Shown here: piece after piece, positions 8,395-15,294 of the stretch | Layout: every line of letters starts with the position of its first letter | Numbering within the stretch: position 1 is the stretch's first letter | DNA from: Paenibacillus donghaensis | Lineage (GTDB): Bacteria; Bacillota; Bacilli; Paenibacillales; Paenibacillaceae | Assembly (NCBI RefSeq): GCF_002192415.1 | Contig: NZ_CP021780.1 | Coordinates: 4,092,001 to 4,156,000, forward strand | Direction: 5' to 3' | DNA length: 64,000 nt | Made by a program: the position numbers and the translations under genes | Notes under the pieces: model-generated | Databases searched by the model: none | What the model was told of the DNA's origin: nothing | Seen by the model: only the letters and a program-made list of their open reading frames with translations

Positions 8395-8408
8395 AGAACG
8401 TTTGTTCC
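8395..8408 (-). promoter_or_regulatory. Candidate LexA (DinR) SOS box
   Basis: The minus strand reads GGAACAAACGTTCT. Against the Gram-positive LexA consensus CGAACRNRYGTTCG it matches 12 of 14 positions, missing only the two outermost bases. It lies about 190 bases upstream of the 126-aa gene start, in a gap with TATA-like sequences. Confidence 0.55.
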
Positions 8409-8473
8409 TATTTTTATAGTAATGTAAACATTTCATTTATGCAAGACAATTATCATATATGTTGGATTTAAAA

Positions 8474-8848
8474 TTACAGCCTTCTAAATAATCCTAGGCA
8501 AGTCTTTATTACTTTCATCCTTTTATCAGCAATCGTTATCCTGTCATTTTCCTTGTCTTGCCCATAAATAAGTACGTTTAATTTACAATCTATTTCTGGA
8601 TTCTTATTTAAATTTGCTATAATGCCTCTATCTGTTCTTATAAACCCCTCGTTTTTTTCTAGCAATCCATAAGACTTGTCGACAGAATTACAATCCCTAT
8701 ATTCTCCATTATCTGTTTTATATATCCTATAAGATCCCTCTCTTTTTGTGTATTCAGTACGAACATGCCTCAAATCTTTAATTTCTATCCATTCGGCTTC
8801 TTCTGCGAAGTCTTTTCCGTCCCACTTTAAAACCATTATAGATCTCAT
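8474..8848 (-). CDS. Stand-alone LytTR-domain transcription regulator (AgrA-like DNA-binding domain only)
   Basis: A 124-residue protein starting MRSIMVLKW, set by AAGGGAG 5 bases upstream. The segment EWIEIKDLRHV ... KTDNGEYRDCNSV ... GFIRTDRGIIANLNK fits a LytTR DNA-binding domain: the beta-strand start, the middle turn, and the characteristic F-x-R-x-[DH]-x-x-x-I-x-N-L motif. There is no receiver domain with phospho-accepting Asp, unlike AgrA. It is the last gene of the agr-type operon. It could be controlled by direct contact with the membrane sensor, as in LytTR regulatory systems of streptococci (inference). Confidence 0.75.
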   Translation of the reverse strand: MRSIMVLKWDGKDFAEEAEWIEIKDLRHVRTEYTKREGSYRIYKTDNGEYRDCNSVDKSYGLLEKNEGFIRTDRGIIANLNKNPEIDCKLNVLIYGQDKENDRITIADKRMKVIKTCLGLFRRL

Positions 8849-8875
8849 AAAATCTCCCTTCTTTATTATGAGAGT

Positions 8876-8908
8876 GCCGTGGATACTAAAACAAATGGCA
8901 TCCACGGC
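8876..8908 (-). promoter_or_regulatory. 9-bp stem-loop between agrD-like and LytTR genes
   Basis: Arms GCCGTGGAT and ATCCACGGC with a 15-base loop. No T tract follows on either strand, so it is more likely an RNA processing, stability or read-through control hairpin than a full terminator. It may set different levels of the peptide precursor and the regulator. Confidence 0.6.
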
Positions 8909-8915
8909 CTAAAAC

Positions 8916-9041
8916 TTACATCATATCCGCTGGCACATCTTCCCCATGCAGGAATGTCCAGCTTGCAACAGAAACAGTCAGCAATACAATCATTGATAAT
9001 CCCATTCCTACGAACTTCATATACTTGTGATTAATCTTCAT
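8916..9041 (-). CDS. agrD: AgrD-like cyclic autoinducing peptide precursor, 41 aa
   Basis: A short precursor with a basic N-terminus (MKINHKYMKF), a hydrophobic membrane-seeking segment, then ASWTFL followed by HGEDVPADMM. Compared with staphylococcal AgrD, SWTFL occupies the five-residue ring (Cys-x-x-hydrophobic-hydrophobic), with Ser27 replacing Cys, so a lactone rather than thiolactone is predicted. GEDVPADM matches the charged VPKEL-type tail that AgrB removes. The GGAGGTG site and the start overlap the end of agrB. The peptide would be exported and act on the neighbouring membrane sensor. Confidence 0.85.
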   Translation of the reverse strand: MKINHKYMKFVGMGLSMIVLLTVSVASWTFLHGEDVPADMM

Positions 9042-9579
9042 CTCTTTTCACCTCCCTTAATGGAATATGAAACAGGAGGAGTGATTGTATAAAAATTGAA
9101 GTTGATATGATAATGTCGAATATCAGGATGCATATAATTATGATTGCTACTGATATCACCTTAAAAATAAAGTGATTTTCTTTTTTAACTATTGTTTTAC
9201 TTGCTATTTTTGATGGAGAATATATTAGACACATCATGATACTAACCAATAATATCACTTTGTGATGGTCGTATAGCAAGTAACTATAATTAACTATAAG
9301 ATAAATTAAAGATATTGATACTATCACACATATATCTGCATTTTTAATATGATATCCACCCGAGAATTGTCTCAATATTACAAATGGTATTGCTGCTTTT
9401 GCATATTCTAAATAATCTCCAGTAATCAAAGCGATTATAATTAGTGAAACAATAGGAATTATATTTGTGATAATAAATTTTACTGAATACTTAGTCTGAA
9501 CAAACGATGGCATTTCATCTGGATAATCTCCAACAAGCCATTGGGCCATTTTTATAGAAAATGTATCAATCAATCTCAT
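9031..9579 (-). CDS. agrB: AgrB-like peptide-processing membrane endopeptidase
   Basis: A 182-residue polytopic membrane cysteine protease. RQFSGGYH places the catalytic His at residue 77 and ADIC places the catalytic Cys at residue 84, the same numbering as staphylococcal AgrB. At least four hydrophobic segments surround and follow them. AgrB cuts the C-terminal tail of AgrD and helps close the ring. The gene overlaps the sensor gene by 14 bases and the peptide gene by 11, so the three are translationally coupled. Confidence 0.93.
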   Translation of the reverse strand: MRLIDTFSIKMAQWLVGDYPDEMPSFVQTKYSVKFIITNIIPIVSLIIIALITGDYLEYAKAAIPFVILRQFSGGYHIKNADICVIVSISLIYLIVNYSYLLYDHHKVILLVSIMMCLIYSPSKIASKTIVKKENHFIFKVISVAIIIICILIFDIIISTSIFIQSLLLFHIPLREVKRDED

Positions 9580-10219
9580 CTCTCTTTTCTTTCTTGGTCT
9601 CTAGTATAAAAATATTTATTAAGCACAAAATCCAGAAGATTATTTCTAGGATTACATTATTAAAGTTATATATATTGATGAACATCAACATAACGCAAGC
9701 AGACGTAAGTAAGATCACATTGTTTATTTTGGTAAATTTAATTCGGTAGGTGTAATCGTTAGGCAAGGTTGTGAAGTGTTTTTTGAGTTTTCTTAGCAAC
9801 AAAGTTACAGATATCAATATTATTGCACTAATTATTTGTAAGGAAGGTCTCAAGAAATCATTATTTTTAATTTCATTAAATCTAATATCGGTCACATACG
9901 ATGTCACCATTATCAAAAATCCCTGAATTACTGCCTGCCCAACAAACCCCATCAATGTTAATCTTAAAGACGAAAAAACCGATATTCTAAAATACAGTAT
10001 CAATGATAAAAATAATATCGTTATACTAATCAATGGCTCATAATCTTTTAATGAGTCGTGAGTAGATATATAGTAATTTCCAATCGATATAACTAAAACG
10101 GTTAGTAATATCTCTCTCCAATAATTTCTTAATCTGACTTTGAATGATCCGAAGGCAAATATAAAAATTGATAAGCCATCAATCATCGAAAATAGTATGT
10201 ATAACAAGGCACTTTCCAT
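9566..10219 (-). CDS. AgrC-like membrane sensor lacking a histidine kinase domain
   Basis: A 217-residue protein with about six transmembrane segments, ending in a short charged tail (ETKKEKRDEID). Topology, size and position next to AgrB/AgrD fit the peptide-sensing N-terminal half of AgrC. The dimerisation/phosphoacceptor and ATPase domains are absent: the reading frame ends where agrB begins, with no kinase remnant nearby. It may bind the peptide and hold or release the LytTR protein (inference). It could instead be a transporter-like partner, but the AgrC reading is favoured. Confidence 0.7.
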   Translation of the reverse strand: MESALLYILFSMIDGLSIFIFAFGSFKVRLRNYWREILLTVLVISIGNYYISTHDSLKDYEPLISITILFLSLILYFRISVFSSLRLTLMGFVGQAVIQGFLIMVTSYVTDIRFNEIKNNDFLRPSLQIISAIILISVTLLLRKLKKHFTTLPNDYTYRIKFTKINNVILLTSACVMLMFINIYNFNNVILEIIFWILCLINIFILETKKEKRDEID

Positions 10220-10250
10220 TTAACTTATACTCCCTCTTGTTAGTTAATTA

Positions 10251-10308
10251 AGTAAACATATATATATTACTTATAAGTCAATATTACCATGATATTTTTC
10301 TATGTCAA
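10251..10308 (-). promoter_or_regulatory. agr-type operon promoter with reversed repeated element
   Basis: Minus-strand promoter: -35 TTGACA (10303-10308), 16-base spacer and extended -10 TGGTAATAT (TAATAT at 10281-10286). The repeated phage element AGTAAACATATATA (10251-10264) lies downstream of this -10 and in the opposite orientation to the other minus-strand promoters. A bound repressor would sit in the early transcribed region and block the agr operon. Confidence 0.7.
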
Positions 10309-10322
10309 CTATTAATTACAAA

Positions 10323-10351
10323 TAAAAAAGAACAAGTTTTTCAACTTGTTC
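10323..10351 (-). terminator. Rho-independent terminator of the mrpR-like operon
   Basis: A 9-bp stem GAACAAGTT/AACTTGTTC with a four-base loop followed by TTTTTT on the minus strand. The stop codon of the repressor gene lies inside the hairpin. It separates repressor transcription from the agr operon. Confidence 0.9.
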
Positions 10352-11336
10352 CCGCAGGGTATAGTCTGTTTATAGTTTTTAGGTTTAGACAGTCTTTAGA
10401 TAACCTGTGTACTGAAAGTTCACCGTAATCAAACCTCCGGCACACCTCTAATATTTCTTGTCTTTCAAAAACTCCTCTCTCTTCATATAAGTCTTTTGCA
10501 TATTTAACCATTCCAGACTTCCTAATGTTTAGAGGTACTAATTCCTTATAATCAAGCCACCTAGATATGTTTTTAATTTTTCGACTCACAAAATTTCTAG
10601 GAGCCACTCCAAAATAGGTTGTATTCATATCTGCTGACCTAAATATATACCCATTACTCACCAAAGTTATGTCTCTTGATGATTTCATCTTCACCTGTAG
10701 ATTTGCATTACTTTTTACGTAGATTGTTTGATTGGCTGCTCTTATCAATAATGTCACTAATTTTTCCGATACTTTCAATTTTCTGATCGTTGTTTCTCCA
10801 TCTGCATCTAAATTTTTTAAAGTGAGGATATTATTTTCTTGATCAATGTCCGCTAATTGCAATCGAAGTATCTCTGAGTACTCCCTTCCCATCAAACCCT
10901 CGAATAATGCTAGAACTAACGCTCTATCTTGTTCGTTTGACAATCTCCCGATTATGTCATTTATTTGTTTTTCGGTATATAAAAATTCTAAACTAGAATC
11001 TATAAAACTGCTTATAAATTCTTCAGATAAACCCGCCCCTAATGGATTTATATTATTATCCCTAAGATCATTTTTTATTGCCCATGTTATATATTTTTTC
11101 ATTTGAGACAAGGCATCACGACTTGAGTTGTAAGTGGTGGGAGAAAGCAACTTCATCACTTGCCCAATCTCATTTACGTTGAAATTATATAAGTCTCTCC
11201 CCAATTCTTCCTCTACATAAGCCGCTCTTAGTAAAATTCTTGAGTACACAATTTTAGTTGATTCCGACAATCCCTTTAAATACCGTTCTTTTTGTTCAGC
11301 GTTGAAGAATTCATTCCCGTATATATTGTTAGCCAA
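10341..11336 (-). CDS. mrpR: Inactivated tyrosine-recombinase-fold repressor (MrpR/YopR-like)
   Basis: About 331 residues from a TTG start overlapping the upstream stop (TTGGCTAA), set by AAGGGAG. It has the layout of a phage integrase: N-terminal helical core-binding domain, then a catalytic-type domain. Active-site residues are missing: the first-Arg motif reads GREYSEILRL with Glu in the usual Arg place, the HxxR box reads LNIR without His, and no C-terminal Tyr is in place. SPbeta MrpR (YopR) is just such a recombinase-fold protein and is that phage's lysogeny master repressor, encoded next to YopQ as here. Repressor function is inferred. Confidence 0.7.
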   Translation of the reverse strand: MANNIYGNEFFNAEQKERYLKGLSESTKIVYSRILLRAAYVEEELGRDLYNFNVNEIGQVMKLLSPTTYNSSRDALSQMKKYITWAIKNDLRDNNINPLGAGLSEEFISSFIDSSLEFLYTEKQINDIIGRLSNEQDRALVLALFEGLMGREYSEILRLQLADIDQENNILTLKNLDADGETTIRKLKVSEKLVTLLIRAANQTIYVKSNANLQVKMKSSRDITLVSNGYIFRSADMNTTYFGVAPRNFVSRKIKNISRWLDYKELVPLNIRKSGMVKYAKDLYEERGVFERQEILEVCRRFDYGELSVHRLSKDCLNLKTINRLYPAGTS

Positions 11337-12669
11337 CTGTAACACTCCCTTGAACATATTTTTCAAAATATTCTATAACCATTTTTCTGAGAGGATTAGA
11401 ATTTATTCCTCTTTTGCTCTTATCATTAAATATTTCAACCAGTTTTTCATCTTTAAAATTAATGTTTCCGATATACTCCTTAAGTTCTTTTAATGGTTTG
11501 TTGGTATCCTGAAAATGTTTTGCTATTACAGTATATCCCAAGAACATTAATGGATGGTTTATCAAGGTATTTGAATATTTGCGTGGGTCTAATATGAACT
11601 CATCTACATAGTATCCAAACAAGTACTTATAAAAGTTTATTAAATATTCAGATACTTCATCAACGTCTAATCCACTTTTTAGATTAAAAGAATGCTCTAT
11701 CCCATATGACATTATATCGAATGTTGTTAATTGTCCTGTTATTTCGCTTATTTTGGGTGCGGAGGCGATCTTACCCTTTTTAAACTCAGACTTCGGATGC
11801 TGTTGTAGTTCTTTAACAACTAGATCTGAATTTTTCACAGATAATAACTCTTTTCTTCTCTCTATTTTAACCGGATTTATTGTATTTATTTGTCCAAAAT
11901 ACTTTTGTGCTTTCGGAGTGTCGTAAGATCTAATAGACAGTATCATATCTTGATTTAAATATTCATTCATTGTCATGGCTCTCGAACCACCCTCTAAACG
12001 GTGAAATCCATCTAATATTGAGACCACAGCTCCATCGTTAATTGTAAACAATCTTGTATTTTCATTGTAAGTAAATGGTTTTACCTCGTTCGAATAAACA
12101 TTTAAAGTAATCATATCTTCAAGGTAATCATCGTTAGCCATTTCAGAAGCAATACTTTTAACACTATTTTTGTTTAGATACGGAGTTGGAACGACTCCAT
12201 CTCTTTTCATTACGTATACGGCGCTTCTTTGAGTTTTATAATCATAAAAGATTAACTGAGAATTAGACATCTGTACCAAAAATGACATTTTAACAGATGT
12301 TAAAAAACTATCTTCTCTTATTTTTTTCACATCTTCAATAACTATAGGGAGCATCAATCTATTTTCAAAACCATAGACCTCTTTAATATTTTGGTGTGCC
12401 ATTTCAATCTCATTTTCAGAAAACCAGCGTTCTGGAGACATGTCATCGTAACCAGTTACTTCATGTATTACTTCCGTGATGACGCACAGTAATGATTCAC
12501 TGGCTGCCGATAATGCTTGATCTCCTTTCGATATATCTTCAAAGGTTCCCAATGGAACACCTTTATCCTTCAATATACTATTTGTTTGATGGACCTTTTT
12601 TCTTGTTCCTTTTATTTCCCTAAAACGTTCTTGAATATGTCCCTCTAGTTCTTCTCTGTCTTTTTTCAT
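11329..12669 (-). CDS. YopQ-like protein with DGQHR/DndB-type core
   Basis: A 446-residue protein. In the middle, ISILDGFHRLEGG resembles the D-G-Q-H-R-x-x-G motif of DndB/DGQHR-domain proteins, with Phe for Gln, and FGQINTINPVKIERRKELL is the usual second block of the family. SPbeta YopQ is of similar size and precedes yopR in the same order. The fold is related to ParB-like nucleotide-binding domains. Its role beside the repressor is unknown; control of the lysogeny decision is a reasonable guess. Confidence 0.65.
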   Translation of the reverse strand: MKKDREELEGHIQERFREIKGTRKKVHQTNSILKDKGVPLGTFEDISKGDQALSAASESLLCVITEVIHEVTGYDDMSPERWFSENEIEMAHQNIKEVYGFENRLMLPIVIEDVKKIREDSFLTSVKMSFLVQMSNSQLIFYDYKTQRSAVYVMKRDGVVPTPYLNKNSVKSIASEMANDDYLEDMITLNVYSNEVKPFTYNENTRLFTINDGAVVSILDGFHRLEGGSRAMTMNEYLNQDMILSIRSYDTPKAQKYFGQINTINPVKIERRKELLSVKNSDLVVKELQQHPKSEFKKGKIASAPKISEITGQLTTFDIMSYGIEHSFNLKSGLDVDEVSEYLINFYKYLFGYYVDEFILDPRKYSNTLINHPLMFLGYTVIAKHFQDTNKPLKELKEYIGNINFKDEKLVEIFNDKSKRGINSNPLRKMVIEYFEKYVQGSVTVG

Positions 12670-12728
12670 CGTTTACATACACCCCTCTGATTATTGAGTT
12701 ATTGTAACATAGTTATAAAAATCTATTT

Positions 12729-13493
12729 TTAGCAAAAATATTTTAGAATATAATTTTGAGAAGTGCTTGTGTAAATATCGGCCAATACATCTTTGTCTGT
12801 TATTTTATTATCATTGATAATTTTCTGTCTTGCCGCCTTAAAACAAGATAAACAAAAGATATCAGTTCCTTCTTCTGGCGTAAATTGCCTAAAGCAGTTT
12901 TTCTCGACACATATCTTATCTTTAACTGCTACCGCCTTACCGTATGGCCTATATCCGGCCTTACGCATAGAATCTACCCAACTTAACCCCATCCCCCGGA
13001 GAACCTTCTGAGATGGCTTCAAGTTCATGATGTCGTATTCTTTACTTGTTGGTATATACCCTAATTTTTTAATTGTTTGTTTTAGTTCTAAAATTGCGTT
13101 ATCGTTTGTCGCGTATTGAGCATTTGCCATTTTAACATCTGCCACACAAACTATTTCTGACCATCCGTAGTGTTTGCATATATAGTCATAACTAGGTAGC
13201 AAGCTTGGTGTAGACGACTCATATAATACTTTAGACACTTCTCCATATTCTAGGGCTAATATCTTTAAATTACTGACTGCCTTAATTTTGTTTACGTTTA
13301 TTAAATACTCTTCTTTATTAAGTACCCCACACAATTTTAAAAACTCAGGGAAAGTTATATTTAACTTGTTTTTCAGGGTTTTCCATGCAGGAATATCTCC
13401 TCTATTTTTATCATACAGCTCAGTTGTTAAATATCCTCCAACTTTAGACGAGACTTCTTTTACTCTTTTTACCAACTCTTTATCAATAGTCAT
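12729..13493 (-). CDS. Putative DNA-binding protein with homing-endonuclease-associated repeats and zinc ribbon
   Basis: A 254-residue protein. Two or three copies of a helical unit can be seen, the clearest being GYIPTSKEYDIMN with LRGMGLSWVDSMRKAGYRP, the pattern of the repeats that flank HNH nucleases. No HNH core follows. Instead a zinc ribbon (CVEKNC ... FCLSCF) is present near residues 195-220. Probably a sequence-specific DNA-binding factor in the repressor operon. Confidence 0.55.
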   Translation of the reverse strand: MTIDKELVKRVKEVSSKVGGYLTTELYDKNRGDIPAWKTLKNKLNITFPEFLKLCGVLNKEEYLINVNKIKAVSNLKILALEYGEVSKVLYESSTPSLLPSYDYICKHYGWSEIVCVADVKMANAQYATNDNAILELKQTIKKLGYIPTSKEYDIMNLKPSQKVLRGMGLSWVDSMRKAGYRPYGKAVAVKDKICVEKNCFRQFTPEEGTDIFCLSCFKAARQKIINDNKITDKDVLADIYTSTSQNYILKYFC

Positions 13494-13514
13494 ACCTTTA
13501 GTATCTCCTTACTA

Positions 13515-13982
13515 TCAATATTCTATTCTCATCTTATTCGACATAAGATGGCCCTTTCCTTTATTTGTATCCACTAAAACATCTTCTACCAAATAAACTA
13601 TCTCTTTACACTTACTGCAATTCCATGTTTTTCTTTTATATTGTGATTCTGCTGTATAAGTTGTTCCACACTTACAATCAACCTTAATCACTATTGTTTG
13701 ATTACTGTATGCTTTATTTAAAATTTCTTCTTCAGTTTTTTGAATAGATACAATTTGATTACGATGAACTGAAAATTTATTATGTACTTTAAAATCGGCA
13801 ACTAAATTTGAATTCAATCCAAAGTATTCGGCACCTATTGTGGTTACAAATTTCTCATCATTTTTATAACATTGCATCCATTCATCTATCTGACTATTCG
13901 AGAGCGGAACTGTATTCTTAATTCCACTGTTTAACGTGTAAGTCATTATATAGAGAGTGTTACTATCTTCGTTATTCATCAA
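13515..13982 (-). CDS. Zinc-ribbon protein, 155 aa, first gene of the repressor operon
   Basis: An N-terminal domain of unknown type, then a C-terminal zinc ribbon (VDCKCGTTYTA ... WNCSKCKEI). GGAGGTG precedes the ATG. It is directly behind the operon promoter and is followed by the repeat protein, YopQ-like and MrpR-like genes, suggesting a regulatory role. Confidence 0.6.
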   Translation of the reverse strand: MMNNEDSNTLYIMTYTLNSGIKNTVPLSNSQIDEWMQCYKNDEKFVTTIGAEYFGLNSNLVADFKVHNKFSVHRNQIVSIQKTEEEILNKAYSNQTIVIKVDCKCGTTYTAESQYKRKTWNCSKCKEIVYLVEDVLVDTNKGKGHLMSNKMRIEY

Positions 13983-14004
13983 TCAATTATCACCTCCAAT
14001 AGAT

Positions 14005-14032
14005 AATTTACTTCATTAGATCTAAAAGTCAA
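14005..14032 (-). promoter_or_regulatory. Promoter of the lysogeny-control operon
   Basis: -35 TTGACT (14027-14032), 16-base spacer and -10 TAAATT (14005-14010) on the minus strand. It starts just downstream of a strong terminator, so the four-gene repressor operon is its own transcription unit. Unlike the early operons it has no repeated element upstream. Confidence 0.65.
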
Positions 14033-14044
14033 GTGATAAATAAA

Positions 14045-14095
14045 ACAAAAAAGACTCTTACATATAAATAATATCATATGTATTGAGCCTTTTAT
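14045..14095. terminator. Bidirectional rho-independent terminator
   Basis: A long stem (AAGGCTC/GAGTCT ends plus ATACATAT/ATATGTA inner part) flanked by T runs on both strands (TTTTTT on minus, CCTTTT on plus). It isolates the repressor operon from upstream early genes. Confidence 0.8.
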
Positions 14096-14110
14096 ATATT
14101 TATTTGTCGA

Positions 14111-14154
14111 TTTATGTAGTTTTTTTATTACATGTTGTTTTTATGTAGTTTTAA
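14111..14154. repeat. Short direct repeat TTATGTAGTTTT, two copies
   Basis: Two copies of TTATGTAGTTTT about 30 bases apart in the 120-base gap between the terminator and a small gene. The ACTACATA core recalls the 4063-4105 inverted repeat. Meaning unknown. Confidence 0.4.
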
Positions 14155-14218
14155 AATATGCTTCAGACACACATCCAATTACAACTGTCAAAGCATTATC
14201 CCCTCACCTTTTACACTC

Positions 14219-14533
14219 TTATTCAGTTGTTAGATGAATAACATTATCTTTAATGGTCATCTCACTAACAAATTCGACATCGCTTATACTCAGACCTCTT
14301 CCTCCAAGTAGTCTTTCGCCTACTGCGACCTTTAAATGATATGTGCTGTCTTCTGTAAGTTCCTGTTGGCAACGATACTTAGACTGCCACACATAGCGTT
14401 GTTTATCTTGCTCAAAAACATAGGTATGTAGATTCGCTGGGCGAAAGTATCTGTCCGTATAATCCACACCGTAACTTACTTCGATTAATTTCCCGATGAT
14501 GTCAGTCTTGTTGTTATCCATATCGACCACCAT
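14219..14533 (-). CDS. Hypothetical protein, about 100 aa
   Basis: A beta-rich small protein (HTYVFEQDKQRYVWQSKYRC, TYHLKVAVGE) resembling short phage proteins that bind ligands, but I cannot place it. The start is ambiguous: ATG at 14533 or the ATG at 14521 (MDNNKTDI), which has GGTGG five bases upstream. Confidence 0.65.
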   Translation of the reverse strand: MVVDMDNNKTDIIGKLIEVSYGVDYTDRYFRPANLHTYVFEQDKQRYVWQSKYRCQQELTEDSTYHLKVAVGERLLGGRGLSISDVEFVSEMTIKDNVIHLTTE

Positions 14534-14597
14534 CCATCCTTTTAAAATGTTTAATAAACTTTGATTAAATTCATTGTACTATATATCATTTAATATG

Positions 14598-14618
14598 TAT
14601 ATGTTTATATTATAAATA
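14598..14618 (-). promoter_or_regulatory. Repeated element upstream of a minus-strand gene
   Basis: The minus strand reads TATAAACATATACATA. A TACAAT -10-like hexamer lies 29 bases downstream of the AAACAT start, close to the 30-base spacing of the short-spaced promoter class described in the findings. Confidence 0.45.
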
Positions 14619-14620
14619 AT

Positions 14621-14803
14621 TTATTTTCTTCTTTTCCTTACAACAAAATTGTCTATGGTATCAAAAATTCTATATAATTTAGTTATAAAGTCAATCAAGT
14701 CATCTGGATTATTGCTCCGTATACTGGTGTTAATCCAAGTCTCAACTTTTGTAACATTGTCTTTGAAAACAAGTTTCTGTATGACGTACCTCTTAGTTGT
14801 CAT
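14621..14803 (-). CDS. Hypothetical small protein, 60 aa
   Basis: Begins MTTKRYVIQKLVFKDN and ends in a basic VVRKRRK tail. ACGGGAG precedes the ATG at good distance. No family recognised. Confidence 0.6.
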   Translation of the reverse strand: MTTKRYVIQKLVFKDNVTKVETWINTSIRSNNPDDLIDFITKLYRIFDTIDNFVVRKRRK

Positions 14804-14881
14804 TTCTGCGATCTCCCGTTGTAATTATTTCCCTATGATTTTCATTATCGGTCTGATATATTATAAAGACATAGTTGATTA

Positions 14882-14913
14882 ACTCTCTGACACTCAGTTA
14901 GAGAGAATTTTTT
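14882..14913 (+). terminator. Terminator-like hairpin
   Basis: CTCTCT/AGAGAG stem followed by AATTTTTT on the plus strand. No plus-strand gene ends just before it; it may shield the Cro-like gene from read-through. Confidence 0.5.
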
Positions 14914-14925
14914 ATGTCTATAGAA

Positions 14926-14944
14926 TGGAACGATTATCGTTCCA
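14926..14944. promoter_or_regulatory. 19-bp perfect palindrome, operator for the Cro-like gene
   Basis: TGGAACGATTATCGTTCCA is a perfect palindrome around a central T, about 85 bases upstream of the Cro-like start. It is not a LexA box because the spacing is too long. Autoregulation by the HTH protein is the simplest reading. Confidence 0.6.
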
Positions 14945-15028
14945 GTTAAACATATTATCAATATACTATTACAAGAACTTCAAGTCAATAGTCAATAGAG
15001 AATTGTTTACAATAAAGGGAGCAATAAT

Positions 15029-15238
15029 ATGCCTTGGGTTGAAATCACACTAGATAAAATACTAATCACAAAGAATATGACCAGGAGAGAGTTGTCTAGA
15101 AGAACAAAAATCAGACACTCGACAATTAATGAGTTATGCAATAATACCGCAAAACAAATACCATTGAAGAATATTACTTTAATATGTGATGAATTAGAAA
15201 TTGAGGTCGGGGAATTATTTAAATTTCATAAAGGATAG
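15029..15238 (+). CDS. Cro/CI-family small HTH regulator
   Basis: A 69-residue protein that is almost entirely an XRE-type helix-turn-helix: LDKILITKNMTRRELSRRT, then the recognition helix IRHSTINELCNN, then ITLICDELEIEVGELF. This matches the compact YozG-like group. It is transcribed on the plus strand against its neighbours, with a palindromic operator upstream. Probably a phage switch repressor or Cro protein. Confidence 0.85.
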   Translation: MPWVEITLDKILITKNMTRRELSRRTKIRHSTINELCNNTAKQIPLKNITLICDELEIEVGELFKFHKG

Positions 15239-15247
15239 AAATTAAAA

Positions 15248-15292
15248 AAGAACGCTTCTCCATTTTTCTAACCCGGAGGAACGTCTTTTTAA
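15248..15292. terminator. Bidirectional terminator between convergent genes
   Basis: A long imperfect stem (AGAACGCTTCTCC against GGAGGAACGTCT) with A/T runs on both outer sides, between the Cro-like and MazF genes, which converge here. Confidence 0.8.
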
Positions 15293-15294
15293 TT

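Noticed and set aside
14920..14950. LexA box at the palindrome upstream of the Cro-like gene
   Set aside because: GAAC and GTTC halves are seven bases apart instead of four, so it is an operator of another kind.
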